DNA from: Bifidobacterium reuteri DSM 23975
Lineage (GTDB): Bacteria; Actinomycetota; Actinomycetes; Actinomycetales; Bifidobacteriaceae
Direction of reading: 5' to 3'
Assembly: GCF_000741695.1 (NCBI RefSeq)
Contig: NZ_JGZK01000002.1
Coordinates: 265,742 to 329,741, forward strand
DNA: 64,000 nucleotides
In this document: piece by piece, positions 24,702 to 33,681 of the stretch
Numbering within the stretch: position 1 is the stretch's first letter
Layout: every line of letters starts with the position of its first letter
Notes under the pieces: model-generated
What the model was told of the DNA's origin: nothing
What the model saw: the letters and a program-made list of their open reading frames with translations, nothing else
The model's database searches: none
Program-made: the position numbers and the translations under genes

Positions 24702-26392
24702 CAGTTGAACCCCTTGACCTGACGGAACACGGACGCCAAGTCGCCGGAGCGGCCATCGAACACCTTGGCATTGCTCAGCGTGGCGAGCGACTTCAGCTGG
24801 CTGGGGTCGGCATCGCCGAACATGATGGAGAAGACCGGCACATCGCGGCCCGAGGACTTGTAATCGCGCTCGAAGTTGGATTGATTGTCGGTCGTGGAGC
24901 GGCCGTCCGTCATCAGTACGATGGCCACCGTGTACTTGGACGCCTCGGATTCGGTCGGCAGCTGGCCGAGTGCGGATTCAAGGCCCTGATAGATGTCGGT
25001 GCCACCGCTGGCTTCAGTGCTCTGGGCCTGGCTCAGCAGGGTGCCGGTATTGGCGCCGTTGGCCACGATGGGCGCATGCGCCTCGGATTCAAAGGGGATG
25101 AGGATGTTCACATCCTCATCGCCGGGTTCGATGTAGGAGGCTTTGGCTTCTTCCGGGCTGAGAGCGGCATTGAGTCCCTTGACCACGCCATCCTTGCCTT
25201 CTCCCGACATGGAGCCGGAGTAGTCAACCACCCAAATGGTCCAACTCGGCTTGCGCAGCGCGGTCTGGTAGACGTTGAGCGCACTGTTGATCACCGATGC
25301 GGCGGGCAGTGGGATGGTCTTCAGCGTGGAGGCATCGGTGTTGACGCCCCATTCGGAGCGGAAGGATTCCTTCACCTGACTGTCTGACGCATAGGCGAGG
25401 GCGCCGCCCAGGCCCGTACGGCGTCCAGCGCGCTCGAATTCGATCTTCGTCTCCTTGGCGCTCAAGGCCTTGGCGAAGCTGTCGAATGCATCCTTGAGGT
25501 TCTGCCCGCGATCCACGTAGCCGAGCGGCGAATCGGACACGGCAATGCCGTCGGACGGGTACACGGTGAGCAGCGGGTCGTGGCCGTTCTTGGTCAGGGT
25601 CTTATCGGCCTGGATGACCAGCGATTCATAGTTGACCATCGAGTCGAATCGATCCGGATTGGCCACCACCATGTCCTTGAGCCAATCCGAGGAGCCGGAG
25701 GAGCGGTCCACGCCGGACAGCAGCTTGGCCACGGACTCTTTGAGCTGGGCGTTGTCGAGATCCTGCTCGCTCAGCGGCTGGTCGCCGCCGCGCAGGGCGG
25801 TCATGAAGGCCAGATAGGCGGATGCGCCCGAGTTCGACTGGGTGGCCGAGGTCATCGAGAACTTGAGATTGCCGTCGCTGACCGCCTTGAGAATGTCTGC
25901 GGTGGAGACCGGCTTGGTCTTGCCGGAATCGTCGGCCCATCCCAGGGAGATGGCCTTGGATTTCGCGATGCCGAACACGATGGGAGTGGTGGATGTGCTG
26001 GTGGCATCCTTGACGACGTGCTTGGTGTCGCCCATGGAAATCCACATGGAGGAGGCCGGCCAGACGGCGTCGTAGTTCTCGCCGCCCTTCTTGAGCGCGT
26101 TCATGATGTCCAACGAGCCCATGTAATGCATGGTGATGGTCACATTGGATTGGTCGGCGGCCTTTTGGATGGCGGCGGCCACCTCTTTGTTCTCCGAACC
26201 GGACGCAATGCTCAGCGTGGCGGTGGATTTGCCACCCGACGGCGTGAACGTCTGCGTATTGGAGTCGGAGGTCCCCGAATCGCCGTTATTTACCTTGAAG
26301 CTCGACGAGCAGCCGGCCAGCGCGAGCGCGCTGGCGCACACGATTGCCGCTACCGCTGCGGCGCGGCGACGAAGAGAAGACATTATGCCCAT
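24701..26392 (-). CDS. Lipoprotein with solute-binding-like domain and von Willebrand factor A domain
   Basis: 563 residues. A lipoprotein signal ends at LALAGC, with Cys28 as lipid anchor. Residues 50-350 resemble a binding-protein fold (ATLSIASGSENKEV, HYMGSLDIMNALKKGGENYDAVWPA, ATQSNSGASAYLAFMTAL). Residues 385-555 are a VWA domain with the metal-ion-dependent adhesion site DYSGSMSG starting at Asp390, plus the later TDIYQG and LMTDGRS elements. First gene of the operon with XpaC-like, solute-binding and TelA proteins. A mini-frame at 26400-26383 with a better-placed AGGAG stops at TAATG overlapping ATG 26383, so the true start may be 26383. It probably acts as a surface sensor or scaffold. 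Confidence 0.85.
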   Translation of the reverse strand: MGIMSSLRRRAAAVAAIVCASALALAGCSSSFKVNNGDSGTSDSNTQTFTPSGGKSTATLSIASGSENKEVAAAIQKAADQSNVTITMHYMGSLDIMNALKKGGENYDAVWPASSMWISMGDTKHVVKDATSTSTTPIVFGIAKSKAISLGWADDSGKTKPVSTADILKAVSDGNLKFSMTSATQSNSGASAYLAFMTALRGGDQPLSEQDLDNAQLKESVAKLLSGVDRSSGSSDWLKDMVVANPDRFDSMVNYESLVIQADKTLTKNGHDPLLTVYPSDGIAVSDSPLGYVDRGQNLKDAFDSFAKALSAKETKIEFERAGRRTGLGGALAYASDSQVKESFRSEWGVNTDASTLKTIPLPAASVINSALNVYQTALRKPSWTIWVVDYSGSMSGEGKDGVVKGLNAALSPEEAKASYIEPGDEDVNILIPFESEAHAPIVANGANTGTLLSQAQSTEASGGTDIYQGLESALGQLPTESEASKYTVAIVLMTDGRSTTDNQSNFERDYKSSGRDVPVFSIMFGDADPSQLKSLATLSNAKVFDGRSGDLASVFRQVKGFN

Positions 26393-26557
26393 AATTTCAT
26401 TGTTCTCCTACCGGATAAAATCGGGTGGAGATGAAGATGACACCAGAGTGAACTCTAGATGAACAGCAACATTCGGCTACGTAGTCAATACGTCATCAAT
26501 GGGATAATTTCAAACTCTTGTCGAAACCCAGCTTCGGCGCCAGCGCGCGGCACCGAA

Positions 26558-27658
26558 TCAGTACGAGGCGCTGGCAATCATCGGATCGTCGTAGAAGCTG
26601 AGGATCTTCTCCAGATACGGCTTGTACACGGCATTCGGCATCGAGAAGATCTCATGGCGGGATTCGTTGAATCGCACCAATGTAGCTTCGTCGCCGCCGT
26701 CCTTGATCAATTGGATGAAACGGTTCTGGGGCTTGTTGAGCACCCAGATGTCGCGCCCGGACTGGAACAGCAGCACCGGAGCCTCCACTTCGGCGCAGGC
26801 CGCAGGGCTCAGAATGGCCCTGCTGAGTTTGAGCGCCTGACGCACCCACTCAAAAGACGCGCAATAGGTCTGATATTCCGGATGCTCGCAGCGCAGCTTG
26901 AAATACCAGCGTTCGCGAGCTTCGGAAGCCCCCTCGTTGCCCTGCATCGAGAATTCGGGGGTGAAATCGCTCTGGCCGAACACGCGCTTCTTCCCGAAGC
27001 CCAGACCGCAGATCGCCCCCACCAGTATGCGCGTCAACGGCAGCGGCATGCCGGTGGCGGGAGCGATCATCGGCGCGGACAGCACGGCCTTGTCGAACAA
27101 GGACGGGTATTGCTCGAGCACCGCCGCCCCGATGCCGCCGCCCATCGAGTGGCAGAACAGGTTGATCGGCATGCCGGCCGCGTACCGCTGGCCGATGGTC
27201 TGGGCGAATCCGGCGAGATCGGCCACATAGCGCTTCCAATCGTCGATCCATACCATGCAGTGGTTGTCCACGTCGCGCGAGGATTTGCCGTGTCCGCGAT
27301 GCTCGAGCACGCACACCGAGTATCCGGCGAGCAGGAAGTACCAGACCAGTTCGTCGTATTTTTCGGCGAACTCGGTGAAACCGTGGCTGATGACGATGGC
27401 ACCGCGGAATGTGGCCGTAGCGCCCGCCTCCCGGATGGCGTCGAACTTGCCGGCGTCATAGCACACATAGTGCAGCTGCCCGGATCGGCCGCCGGTGTCC
27501 ATCAGACCGGGCAATGGCTCGAGCCCCGCCGACCGTTCGGCGGCGGACGGGTCGAACCATCCTTCTTCGCGGCATTGAAGGAGCGCCGGCACCACCGTGC
27601 GCTCCATCGTCTCGGCGTATGTGCTCTCGTCGATCATCGTCACCTGCATGCCACCCAT
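26558..27658 (-). CDS. Alpha/beta-hydrolase, lysophospholipase / monoacylglycerol-lipase type
   Basis: 366 residues. The oxyanion segment is VISHGFTEFAEKYDELVWYFLLAGYSVCVLEHRGHGKS. The nucleophile elbow is FCHSMGGGIGAAVLEQYP. The acid is probably Asp in LLFQSGRDIWVLN, and the His is in FNESRHEIF near the end. This is the layout of serine aminopeptidase S33/Hydrolase_4 lipases. The gene follows the S9 peptidase by 17 bases on the same strand, so they are likely co-transcribed. Start 27658 has no strong ribosome site; ATGs at 27649 or 27637 are alternatives. The substrate is not determined. Confidence 0.88.
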   Translation of the reverse strand: MGGMQVTMIDESTYAETMERTVVPALLQCREEGWFDPSAAERSAGLEPLPGLMDTGGRSGQLHYVCYDAGKFDAIREAGATATFRGAIVISHGFTEFAEKYDELVWYFLLAGYSVCVLEHRGHGKSSRDVDNHCMVWIDDWKRYVADLAGFAQTIGQRYAAGMPINLFCHSMGGGIGAAVLEQYPSLFDKAVLSAPMIAPATGMPLPLTRILVGAICGLGFGKKRVFGQSDFTPEFSMQGNEGASEARERWYFKLRCEHPEYQTYCASFEWVRQALKLSRAILSPAACAEVEAPVLLFQSGRDIWVLNKPQNRFIQLIKDGGDEATLVRFNESRHEIFSMPNAVYKPYLEKILSFYDDPMIASASY

Positions 27659-27675
27659 CTTAGGGCAACCGCAGC

Positions 27676-30537
27676 TCAGGCCAGTGCGTCCTTGAGGAAG
27701 TCGCGCTGGAGCGTGAGCAGGTTTTCGGCCACGGTCTCATCATTGGTCATATGGGTGATGCCGGTCAACGGTAGGCATGTGTGCGGCCGGCCGGCCGCCA
27801 TCAGCGCCTGGGACAGCTTGAGGCTGTGGGCGATGGTGACGTTGTCGTCCGCGAATCCGTGGATGAGCATCAGCGGACGCTCCAGCTTGGGCGCGTCCTG
27901 AATGATGCCGTTGCGGTAGTAGACATCCGGGTCGAGACCGAGGTAACGCTCGGTGTAATGGGTGTCGTACAGCGTCCACTCGGTGGGCGGGGCGCCGGCG
28001 CAGGCTGCCTTGAACACGTTCGGGGCGTCCAGCACGGCGAGCGCGGAAAGGAATCCGCCGTACGACCAGCCGATCATGCACACCTTGTCGAGGTCGGGCG
28101 CGGGAATCGAGGCGTTCAGGCCGGCCACCGCCGCGGGCAGGGCGTTGACGGCCTCGATCTGGTCGGCGAGGGTGATGTCCTTCATGTCCTCGAAAATCGC
28201 GCGGTCCCACGCCGGTCCGCGGCCGGTGGTGCCGCGGCCGTCGGCGGTGACCACCAGGAAGCCCTGGTCGGCCCACCACTGGCCCTCCCAGTAGAAGGAC
28301 TGCGCATCCACGACTTGCTGGAAGCCTGGGCCGCCGTACGGCTTCATCAGCACGGGTAGCTTCTCAGCGGCAGCATACGGGCTTTCGGGGCTCGGCGCGA
28401 TGATCGCCGTGTAGAGGCGATGCTCCCCCAACCGCACGAAATGCAGGTTCGGCGTGAAACCGGGCTCGGCGGCGTAGCTGGCGATGGCGGCGGAACCGGG
28501 CCGGCACTCGGTCGGCTGTGCCGACAGCTCCCCTCCCAGAGGGGCGCCGGCGGTTACCGCCTCGAACAGCTCATCCACGGAGTCGAACTGCGGTGCCACG
28601 ACATGGGTCATCTGGACGCCGGCGTGAGCGAGGTCGCGGCCGGAGATCACGCCGCCGCGCTCACCCCAGGATGCTGTCCAGACACCGGGCGTGGTGGTAA
28701 TCGGAACAGGCAGGGCGGTTCCGGCAGCATCAGCAACCCCCGCAGCACCGGCAGCATCAGCAGCACCGAAATCGAACAGCACGACGTCGAAGCTGCGGGC
28801 GTCGTGCTCGCCGCCCTGCGCCTTCCATACGGCCGGAACATCGGGCGCGAGGTCGGGCTCGCGCTGCACCACCGCCACGACGCCGTCATCACTGACGTGC
28901 AGCACTTCGCGCACATTCCAGCCTGCGGGCGTGAACGGGCGACCGTCCACGGTCAGACGATTGGTATCCGCCGCCATATCGTTGAGCGAGCACACCAGAT
29001 GACCGTCCGGCGTGTAGGCGGGAGTACCGGGCACCAGATCGATCCACTGGTCGTTGGCATGTTCCTCAAGCACGCGGGTCGAGCCGAACGCCGGCCATGT
29101 CAGATGCGGCTCGGCGGCGGCATCATCCGCAGCGACGGCAGCAGCACCGTCGACGTCGTCAACCTCGTCAACATCGTCAGCAAGCCCGCCCTCGATTTCA
29201 GCGAAGTCCGCGGATTCCTCGGCGGCAGACACCGCCACTTCCAGCACCTGATCGGCGCTTTGACGACGGTTCTGCACCAATACCAGCGGGTCATGCTCGC
29301 CGGTCCAGCTCACGGCGGCGACATATTCATAAGCCTTGCGATCCCAGTCCACATCGGCGTTGGCGGTGATGCCGAGGTAGCGTCCATCATCGTCGAACGC
29401 CAGGGTGATCGCCGTCAGGTAGACGTCGGCGTTCTGGGTCAGCGCACGCGGATAGCGGCGGCCTTCAGCCGGATGCTCCGGGTTGGCCGGATCGCTGATG
29501 TACCACACCGGCTCATTGGCGGTATCAAAGGACTCGAACAGCACATGGCGGGAGTCGGGCGACCACCAGAAGCCGTCATACCTGTTCATCTCCTCGCCGG
29601 CCACGAATTCGGCCAGACCGATCTTCCACGTGTTCTCAGCGGGATTGCCGTCCTCATCCTCCACGCTCACGCCATAGATGGCGGTAATGCGGTCGGCAAG
29701 CGGCTCCTCGTCCTCGAATTCGTCGGCGTCAATGTCGATGTCAGCGTCGGCGTCGCCATACAGCCCCTCGCTCAGCGCCTCCTCCACGGCGTCGGACTCC
29801 ACATCGACCCCATCGGACAGTTCGCCGGCCGGCTCCTCGCGCAGCGCGTCCGCAGCGCCCCCGGCAACGCCCGCATCGAGCTCGGGCCAATCGCCGATAT
29901 CCACCAGCATCAGATGCGTGCCCGTGGTGTACAACACATGGTTGCCGTCCGGGGAGATACGCGGGTTGAGCACCGGCGTGTAGGCGGCCGGATCGCCGTC
30001 CAGCCATTCGCCGGCAAGCTCGCGGGTATGCGCAACCGGGACATAGCCAGACGCCGATTCAGCGCCCTCAGCACCCTCGGCATCCGCAGCACCCTCGGCA
30101 TCCGCAACGTCCGCAGCATCCTCGCCAGATGCCGCAATCCAGTCGATTTCAGTCAGATACAGGCGTCCATTGATGGTGAACACCACGCAATCGCCGGCTT
30201 CGTCCACCGAATAGCTCACGATGCCGGCGCCGCCTTCGCGCGCACGTTCGCGGCGGGCGCGCTCCTCGGCCGGCACATCCTCACTGTCCGCGGCGGCACC
30301 GAGCAGTTCGCGCGGATCGGCGAGTTTCGTCTCATGATGCTCGCCGGCAGCATCGAACCAGCTCAGCCACAGCGCCGTCACCAAATCCTCGGGACCGTCC
30401 GAGCGCAGGAACAATGCCTGCGAACCGTCGCCCACGACTTTCGCCGAGCGCGGGGCGCCGCCGTTGAATCGCAGGGTACGCGCGCGCAAACGGGGAAATA
30501 CCTTGATTGCTTCGTTGACATCAGTGTTTTCGCTCAT
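27676..30537 (-). CDS. S9-family (prolyl oligopeptidase / DPP-like) serine peptidase
   Basis: 953 residues: an N-terminal beta-propeller with repeated WSPDSRHVLF and ISPDGNHVLY blades, then a C-terminal hydrolase. The latter has MKPYGGPGFQQVVDAQSFYWEGQWWADQGFLVV, the nucleophile in GWSYGGFLSAL (Ser ~824), Asp in HGFADDNVTIAHS and His in TGITHMTN. It would release dipeptides or cut small proline-containing peptides. There is no signal peptide, so it is cytoplasmic. It is longer than usual (650-780) because of acidic Ala/Asp/Glu insertions, for example DADADIDIDADEFEDEEP and a DAEGAADAEGAEGAES repeat, probably surface loops between blades. Confidence 0.9.
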   Translation of the reverse strand: MSENTDVNEAIKVFPRLRARTLRFNGGAPRSAKVVGDGSQALFLRSDGPEDLVTALWLSWFDAAGEHHETKLADPRELLGAAADSEDVPAEERARRERAREGGAGIVSYSVDEAGDCVVFTINGRLYLTEIDWIAASGEDAADVADAEGAADAEGAEGAESASGYVPVAHTRELAGEWLDGDPAAYTPVLNPRISPDGNHVLYTTGTHLMLVDIGDWPELDAGVAGGAADALREEPAGELSDGVDVESDAVEEALSEGLYGDADADIDIDADEFEDEEPLADRITAIYGVSVEDEDGNPAENTWKIGLAEFVAGEEMNRYDGFWWSPDSRHVLFESFDTANEPVWYISDPANPEHPAEGRRYPRALTQNADVYLTAITLAFDDDGRYLGITANADVDWDRKAYEYVAAVSWTGEHDPLVLVQNRRQSADQVLEVAVSAAEESADFAEIEGGLADDVDEVDDVDGAAAVAADDAAAEPHLTWPAFGSTRVLEEHANDQWIDLVPGTPAYTPDGHLVCSLNDMAADTNRLTVDGRPFTPAGWNVREVLHVSDDGVVAVVQREPDLAPDVPAVWKAQGGEHDARSFDVVLFDFGAADAAGAAGVADAAGTALPVPITTTPGVWTASWGERGGVISGRDLAHAGVQMTHVVAPQFDSVDELFEAVTAGAPLGGELSAQPTECRPGSAAIASYAAEPGFTPNLHFVRLGEHRLYTAIIAPSPESPYAAAEKLPVLMKPYGGPGFQQVVDAQSFYWEGQWWADQGFLVVTADGRGTTGRGPAWDRAIFEDMKDITLADQIEAVNALPAAVAGLNASIPAPDLDKVCMIGWSYGGFLSALAVLDAPNVFKAACAGAPPTEWTLYDTHYTERYLGLDPDVYYRNGIIQDAPKLERPLMLIHGFADDNVTIAHSLKLSQALMAAGRPHTCLPLTGITHMTNDETVAENLLTLQRDFLKDALA

Positions 30538-30696
30538 GTCTCTAACCTACGCGCCCGTCCAGTCAGCGCAGGCCCAATCAGCACCCATCCAGCCAGCGCA
30601 GCGCACCCCGCACAACACACCCAGTGGGGCTTCGCACCTATTTTTCCCCTGAATTTTTGGAAATTCTGCACTCATCGACGGTCAAATGGCACCTTT

Positions 30697-30727
30697 TTGC
30701 ACTGTATTCCCCACTGCCGCGTAGGAT
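30697..30727 (+). promoter_or_regulatory. Candidate promoter of the fhaA-pknB operon
   Basis: TTGCAC at 30697-30702 and TAGGAT at 30722-30727 with a 19-base spacer, 25 bases before the fhaA ATG. They resemble -35 and -10 boxes, with a slightly long spacer. Confidence 0.4.
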
Positions 30728-30752
30728 AGGTGACGATTAGAAAGGGAGGACT

Positions 30753-31454
30753 ATGAGCGTTCTCGACCGTTTTGAAAAAAGCGTGGAGGGTGCAGTCAAC
30801 GGAGTGTTCGCCAAGTTCGGCTCCAAGGACCTGCAGCCTGTTGATCTTTCCAGCGCCCTGGAGCGCGAGATCGACGCCGAAGCCATGCCGGTGGGCCGCG
30901 ACCGCACGGTGGCCCCGAACGAATACCGTTTCAAGCTCAGCACCCCGGACTTCGATCGCATCGAGGCATGGGGCAGCGAGACCCTCGCCAACGAGCTCGC
31001 CGACAACCTCACCGAATACGCCAAGAGCCAGCATTACGCCTTCGTCGGCCCGGTGGTGGTGATCTTCGAGGAGGACCTGAACCTCACCAAGGGCAACTTC
31101 AACCTCACTTCCGAATCCGTGCAAGGCAATGCGGTGCCGGTCACCACGGACGCCCAGACCGAAGACAGCCCGGTTCTCGAGGTCAATGGCAACCAGTACC
31201 TGCTCACCAAGGAGAAGACCGTGATCGGCCGCGGCTCCGGCTGCGACATCGTAATCGACGATCCGGGCATCTCCCGCAAGCACCTGGAAATCGACATCAC
31301 GCCGAACGGTGTCATCGCCCGCGACCTGGGATCGACCAACGGCACGTATGTGGAGGGCCATCAGGTGCCTGCCGCCACGCTGCTTGACGGCAATACGATC
31401 ACCATCGGCCGCACGCGCATCCTGTTCTGGGCCTCCGCCCAGGCGCAGGAGTAG
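30753..31454 (+). CDS. fhaA: FhaA: DUF3662 and FHA domain protein
   Basis: A phosphothreonine reader in the cell-wall kinase pathway. It has 233 residues with GGGAGG six bases before ATG. Residues 1-115 form the DUF3662 domain (MSVLDRFEKSVEGAVNGVFAKFGSKDLQPVDLSSALEREID). Residues 140-230 are the FHA domain with GRGSGCDIVIDD, SRKHLEI and GSTNGTYVEG. The linker seen in mycobacterial FhaA is much shorter here (233 against about 527 residues). In mycobacteria FhaA binds the MurJ pseudokinase domain. First gene of the operon; fhaB follows after 33 bases. Confidence 0.95.
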   Translation: MSVLDRFEKSVEGAVNGVFAKFGSKDLQPVDLSSALEREIDAEAMPVGRDRTVAPNEYRFKLSTPDFDRIEAWGSETLANELADNLTEYAKSQHYAFVGPVVVIFEEDLNLTKGNFNLTSESVQGNAVPVTTDAQTEDSPVLEVNGNQYLLTKEKTVIGRGSGCDIVIDDPGISRKHLEIDITPNGVIARDLGSTNGTYVEGHQVPAATLLDGNTITIGRTRILFWASAQAQE

Positions 31455-31487
31455 CCAAGGCGTCGCCACGCGCAAAGGTCCTGCGTC

Positions 31488-32021
31488 ATGACCGAATTAA
31501 CTTTTGCCCTGCTGAAGTATGGTTTTCTGGCCCTACTGTGGGTGTTCATATGGCTGGCGATACGTTCGTTGCGCCAGGACATCGAGACGTTCAGCCCACG
31601 TCCCTCGCGTTCCCGCCGCAAGCGCGAGCGTGAAGCACATAAAGTGAAGTCCGAGACTCCACAGACGCCGGCCGTGCGCAGCGCCGGCACGTCCAATGCG
31701 GCCGCGTCCGGCGGCCGCCATGCCCAGCAGCCCACGCTGCTGGTGATCATCGACGGCCCCTTGGCCGGCAGTTCGGTGCCGTTGGCCGAGTCCGAGATCA
31801 CGCTGGGCCGCGCGGCTTCCAACACTGTAGTGCTTGACGACGAATTCGTCTCCTCCCATCACGCCCGCGTCTACCGCGACGCAGCCTCCGGCCAGTGGGC
31901 CATCGAGGACCTTCATTCCACCAACGGAACCGTGGTGAATCAGCAGCGCATCAACCGCCCGACGATTCTGCCCGCCCGTATTCCCGTGCGCATCGGCGCC
32001 ACAACCTTTGAATTGAGGTAG
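31488..32021 (+). CDS. fhaB: FhaB: membrane-anchored FHA domain protein
   Basis: 177 residues. One N-terminal membrane helix (about 5-24, LTFALLKYGFLALLWVFIWLA) is followed by a basic linker (RPSRSRRKREREAHK) and a C-terminal FHA domain at about 85-177 with ITLGRAASNTVVLDD, SSHHARVY and HSTNGTVVNQQRI. The order matches mycobacterial FhaB/FipA, which links kinase signalling to FtsZ and FtsQ at the division site. The phosphatase gene starts four bases after its stop. Confidence 0.93.
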   Translation: MTELTFALLKYGFLALLWVFIWLAIRSLRQDIETFSPRPSRSRRKREREAHKVKSETPQTPAVRSAGTSNAAASGGRHAQQPTLLVIIDGPLAGSSVPLAESEITLGRAASNTVVLDDEFVSSHHARVYRDAASGQWAIEDLHSTNGTVVNQQRINRPTILPARIPVRIGATTFELR

Positions 32022-32025
32022 CCGT

Positions 32026-33681
32026 ATGCCCAATTCCGCCGCTTCACAACCGCTGTACCTATACTCCACCACCGTGTCCGACGTGGGCACGGTGCGCGCG
32101 AACAATCAGGATTCATCGTTCGCCGGCGAACATCTGATTGCCATCTGCGACGGTATGGGCGGTCATGCAGGCGGCGACACGGCATCCACCATCGCCATCC
32201 GGTCCCTCGCCCACATCGAGCAGGACGATACCGGCGGCGACATCCAGGCCATCTCCAAGATGATGGAGACATCGGTGATGGCCGCGCACGACGCCATCGT
32301 GGGCAAGGCCAAGCGCGAACGCAAGCTGGCGGGCATGGGCACCACAGTCACCGCCGTGGCGCTGGTCGCCGGGTACTGGGTGCTCACGCACATCGGTGAT
32401 TCGCGCGCCTATCTGCTGCGCGACGGCCATCTGAGCCGCATCACCACCGATCACAGTTATGTGCAGCACCTCATCGACACCGGACGCATCACGCCTGCCG
32501 AGGCGAAGAACCATCCGCAGCGCAATGTGGTGATGCGCGTGCTCGGCGACTTCGACATCGACCCACATCCGGACATCTCCATCCGCCGTGCGCACCCGGC
32601 CGACCGCTGGCTGCTGTGCTCGGACGGCCTATGCGGTGTGCTCGAGGATTCCACCATCGAAGAGACGATGATGGCGCTCTCCGATCAGGGCGAGTGCGCG
32701 CAGAATCTGGTGCAGATGGCGTTGCGCGCGGGCAGCACCGACAACGTGACCGCCGTCATCGCGGATGCCACACTGGCCTTGGACGCCAACGCGTTCGATC
32801 TGCCGCACCAGACGCCGCTGGTCGGCGGCGCGGCGAGCAACAGCCTGGAGACCATCGCCGACATCGTCAACGCGCCCGTGGCCGCCGCGCCCGCGCTGCG
32901 CGCCGACAATTCCCCGGCTCAACGCGCGGCAGCGCTGATACAGCCGGCCAGCGCGCATGAGCCTGCTCCGAAATCGGACACCGACGCGCAACCATCCGGA
33001 GCACGGGTCGCGCAACCGTCCGTCGTACGTGAGGAGACCGGCGAGCGCGCCAATCCCGATACCGGCGAGATTCCTATCGTGCAACGTCCGGACGGCCGTA
33101 TTTCCGCCGATCCGAACGACCCGGTTGTGCAGCAGGCCATCCGCGATGAGCATGTGCAGCAGACCAAGGCCACGCGGGTGAGGAAGCGCAGGGTCCGCTA
33201 TGCGCTGATTCTCACCGTAATCATCGTGGTCGCCGCGCTGTTCGGTATCGGCGGCGGCACGTATCTGTGGAGCCAGTCCCGCTACTATGTCGGCAACAGC
33301 AACGGCAAGGTGGCAATCTATCAGGGTGTGCCCACGAACATCTTCGGCATGGAGCTCTCGCACGAGGTCAGCAGCACCACGATTTCGATCGATGAGCTGC
33401 CGCAGACGTGGCGCGATCAGATCAATCAGGGCATCGCCGTCGATTCGTTGGACGAGGCGCAGTCCCATGTGGGTATCATCCGCTCGGAGATGAACAAGTT
33501 CCTGGAGCAGCAAGAGAAGGACGCCGCCAAGAAGTCCGATTCCTCCAGCGACGGCTCCAACAACAACTCGGACACCAGTTCCAACACCGGCAGTACCGAC
33601 AATTCCAACGGCTCGGGCGCCTCTGCCGACCAGCCGAGCATCGGCGCCGCGAACGACGCCACATCGGGAGGCACTCAATGA
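32026..33681 (+). CDS. pstP: PP2C-type Ser/Thr protein phosphatase PstP
   Basis: Reverses phosphorylation by PknA and PknB. 551 residues. The PP2C catalytic domain spans about 1-240, with GTVRANNQDSS, ICDGMGGHAGGDTAS (metal-binding Asp), THIGDSRAYL, LLCSDGLCGVLED and GSTDNVTAVI. A ~140-residue Ala/Pro-rich juxtamembrane linker follows, then one helix at about 391-412, then an outside domain ending in a Ser/Asn/Gly-rich tail. Preceded by GAGG. The stop overlaps the rodA start by four bases (ATGA). Confidence 0.95.
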   Translation: MPNSAASQPLYLYSTTVSDVGTVRANNQDSSFAGEHLIAICDGMGGHAGGDTASTIAIRSLAHIEQDDTGGDIQAISKMMETSVMAAHDAIVGKAKRERKLAGMGTTVTAVALVAGYWVLTHIGDSRAYLLRDGHLSRITTDHSYVQHLIDTGRITPAEAKNHPQRNVVMRVLGDFDIDPHPDISIRRAHPADRWLLCSDGLCGVLEDSTIEETMMALSDQGECAQNLVQMALRAGSTDNVTAVIADATLALDANAFDLPHQTPLVGGAASNSLETIADIVNAPVAAAPALRADNSPAQRAAALIQPASAHEPAPKSDTDAQPSGARVAQPSVVREETGERANPDTGEIPIVQRPDGRISADPNDPVVQQAIRDEHVQQTKATRVRKRRVRYALILTVIIVVAALFGIGGGTYLWSQSRYYVGNSNGKVAIYQGVPTNIFGMELSHEVSSTTISIDELPQTWRDQINQGIAVDSLDEAQSHVGIIRSEMNKFLEQQEKDAAKKSDSSSDGSNNNSDTSSNTGSTDNSNGSGASADQPSIGAANDATSGGTQ

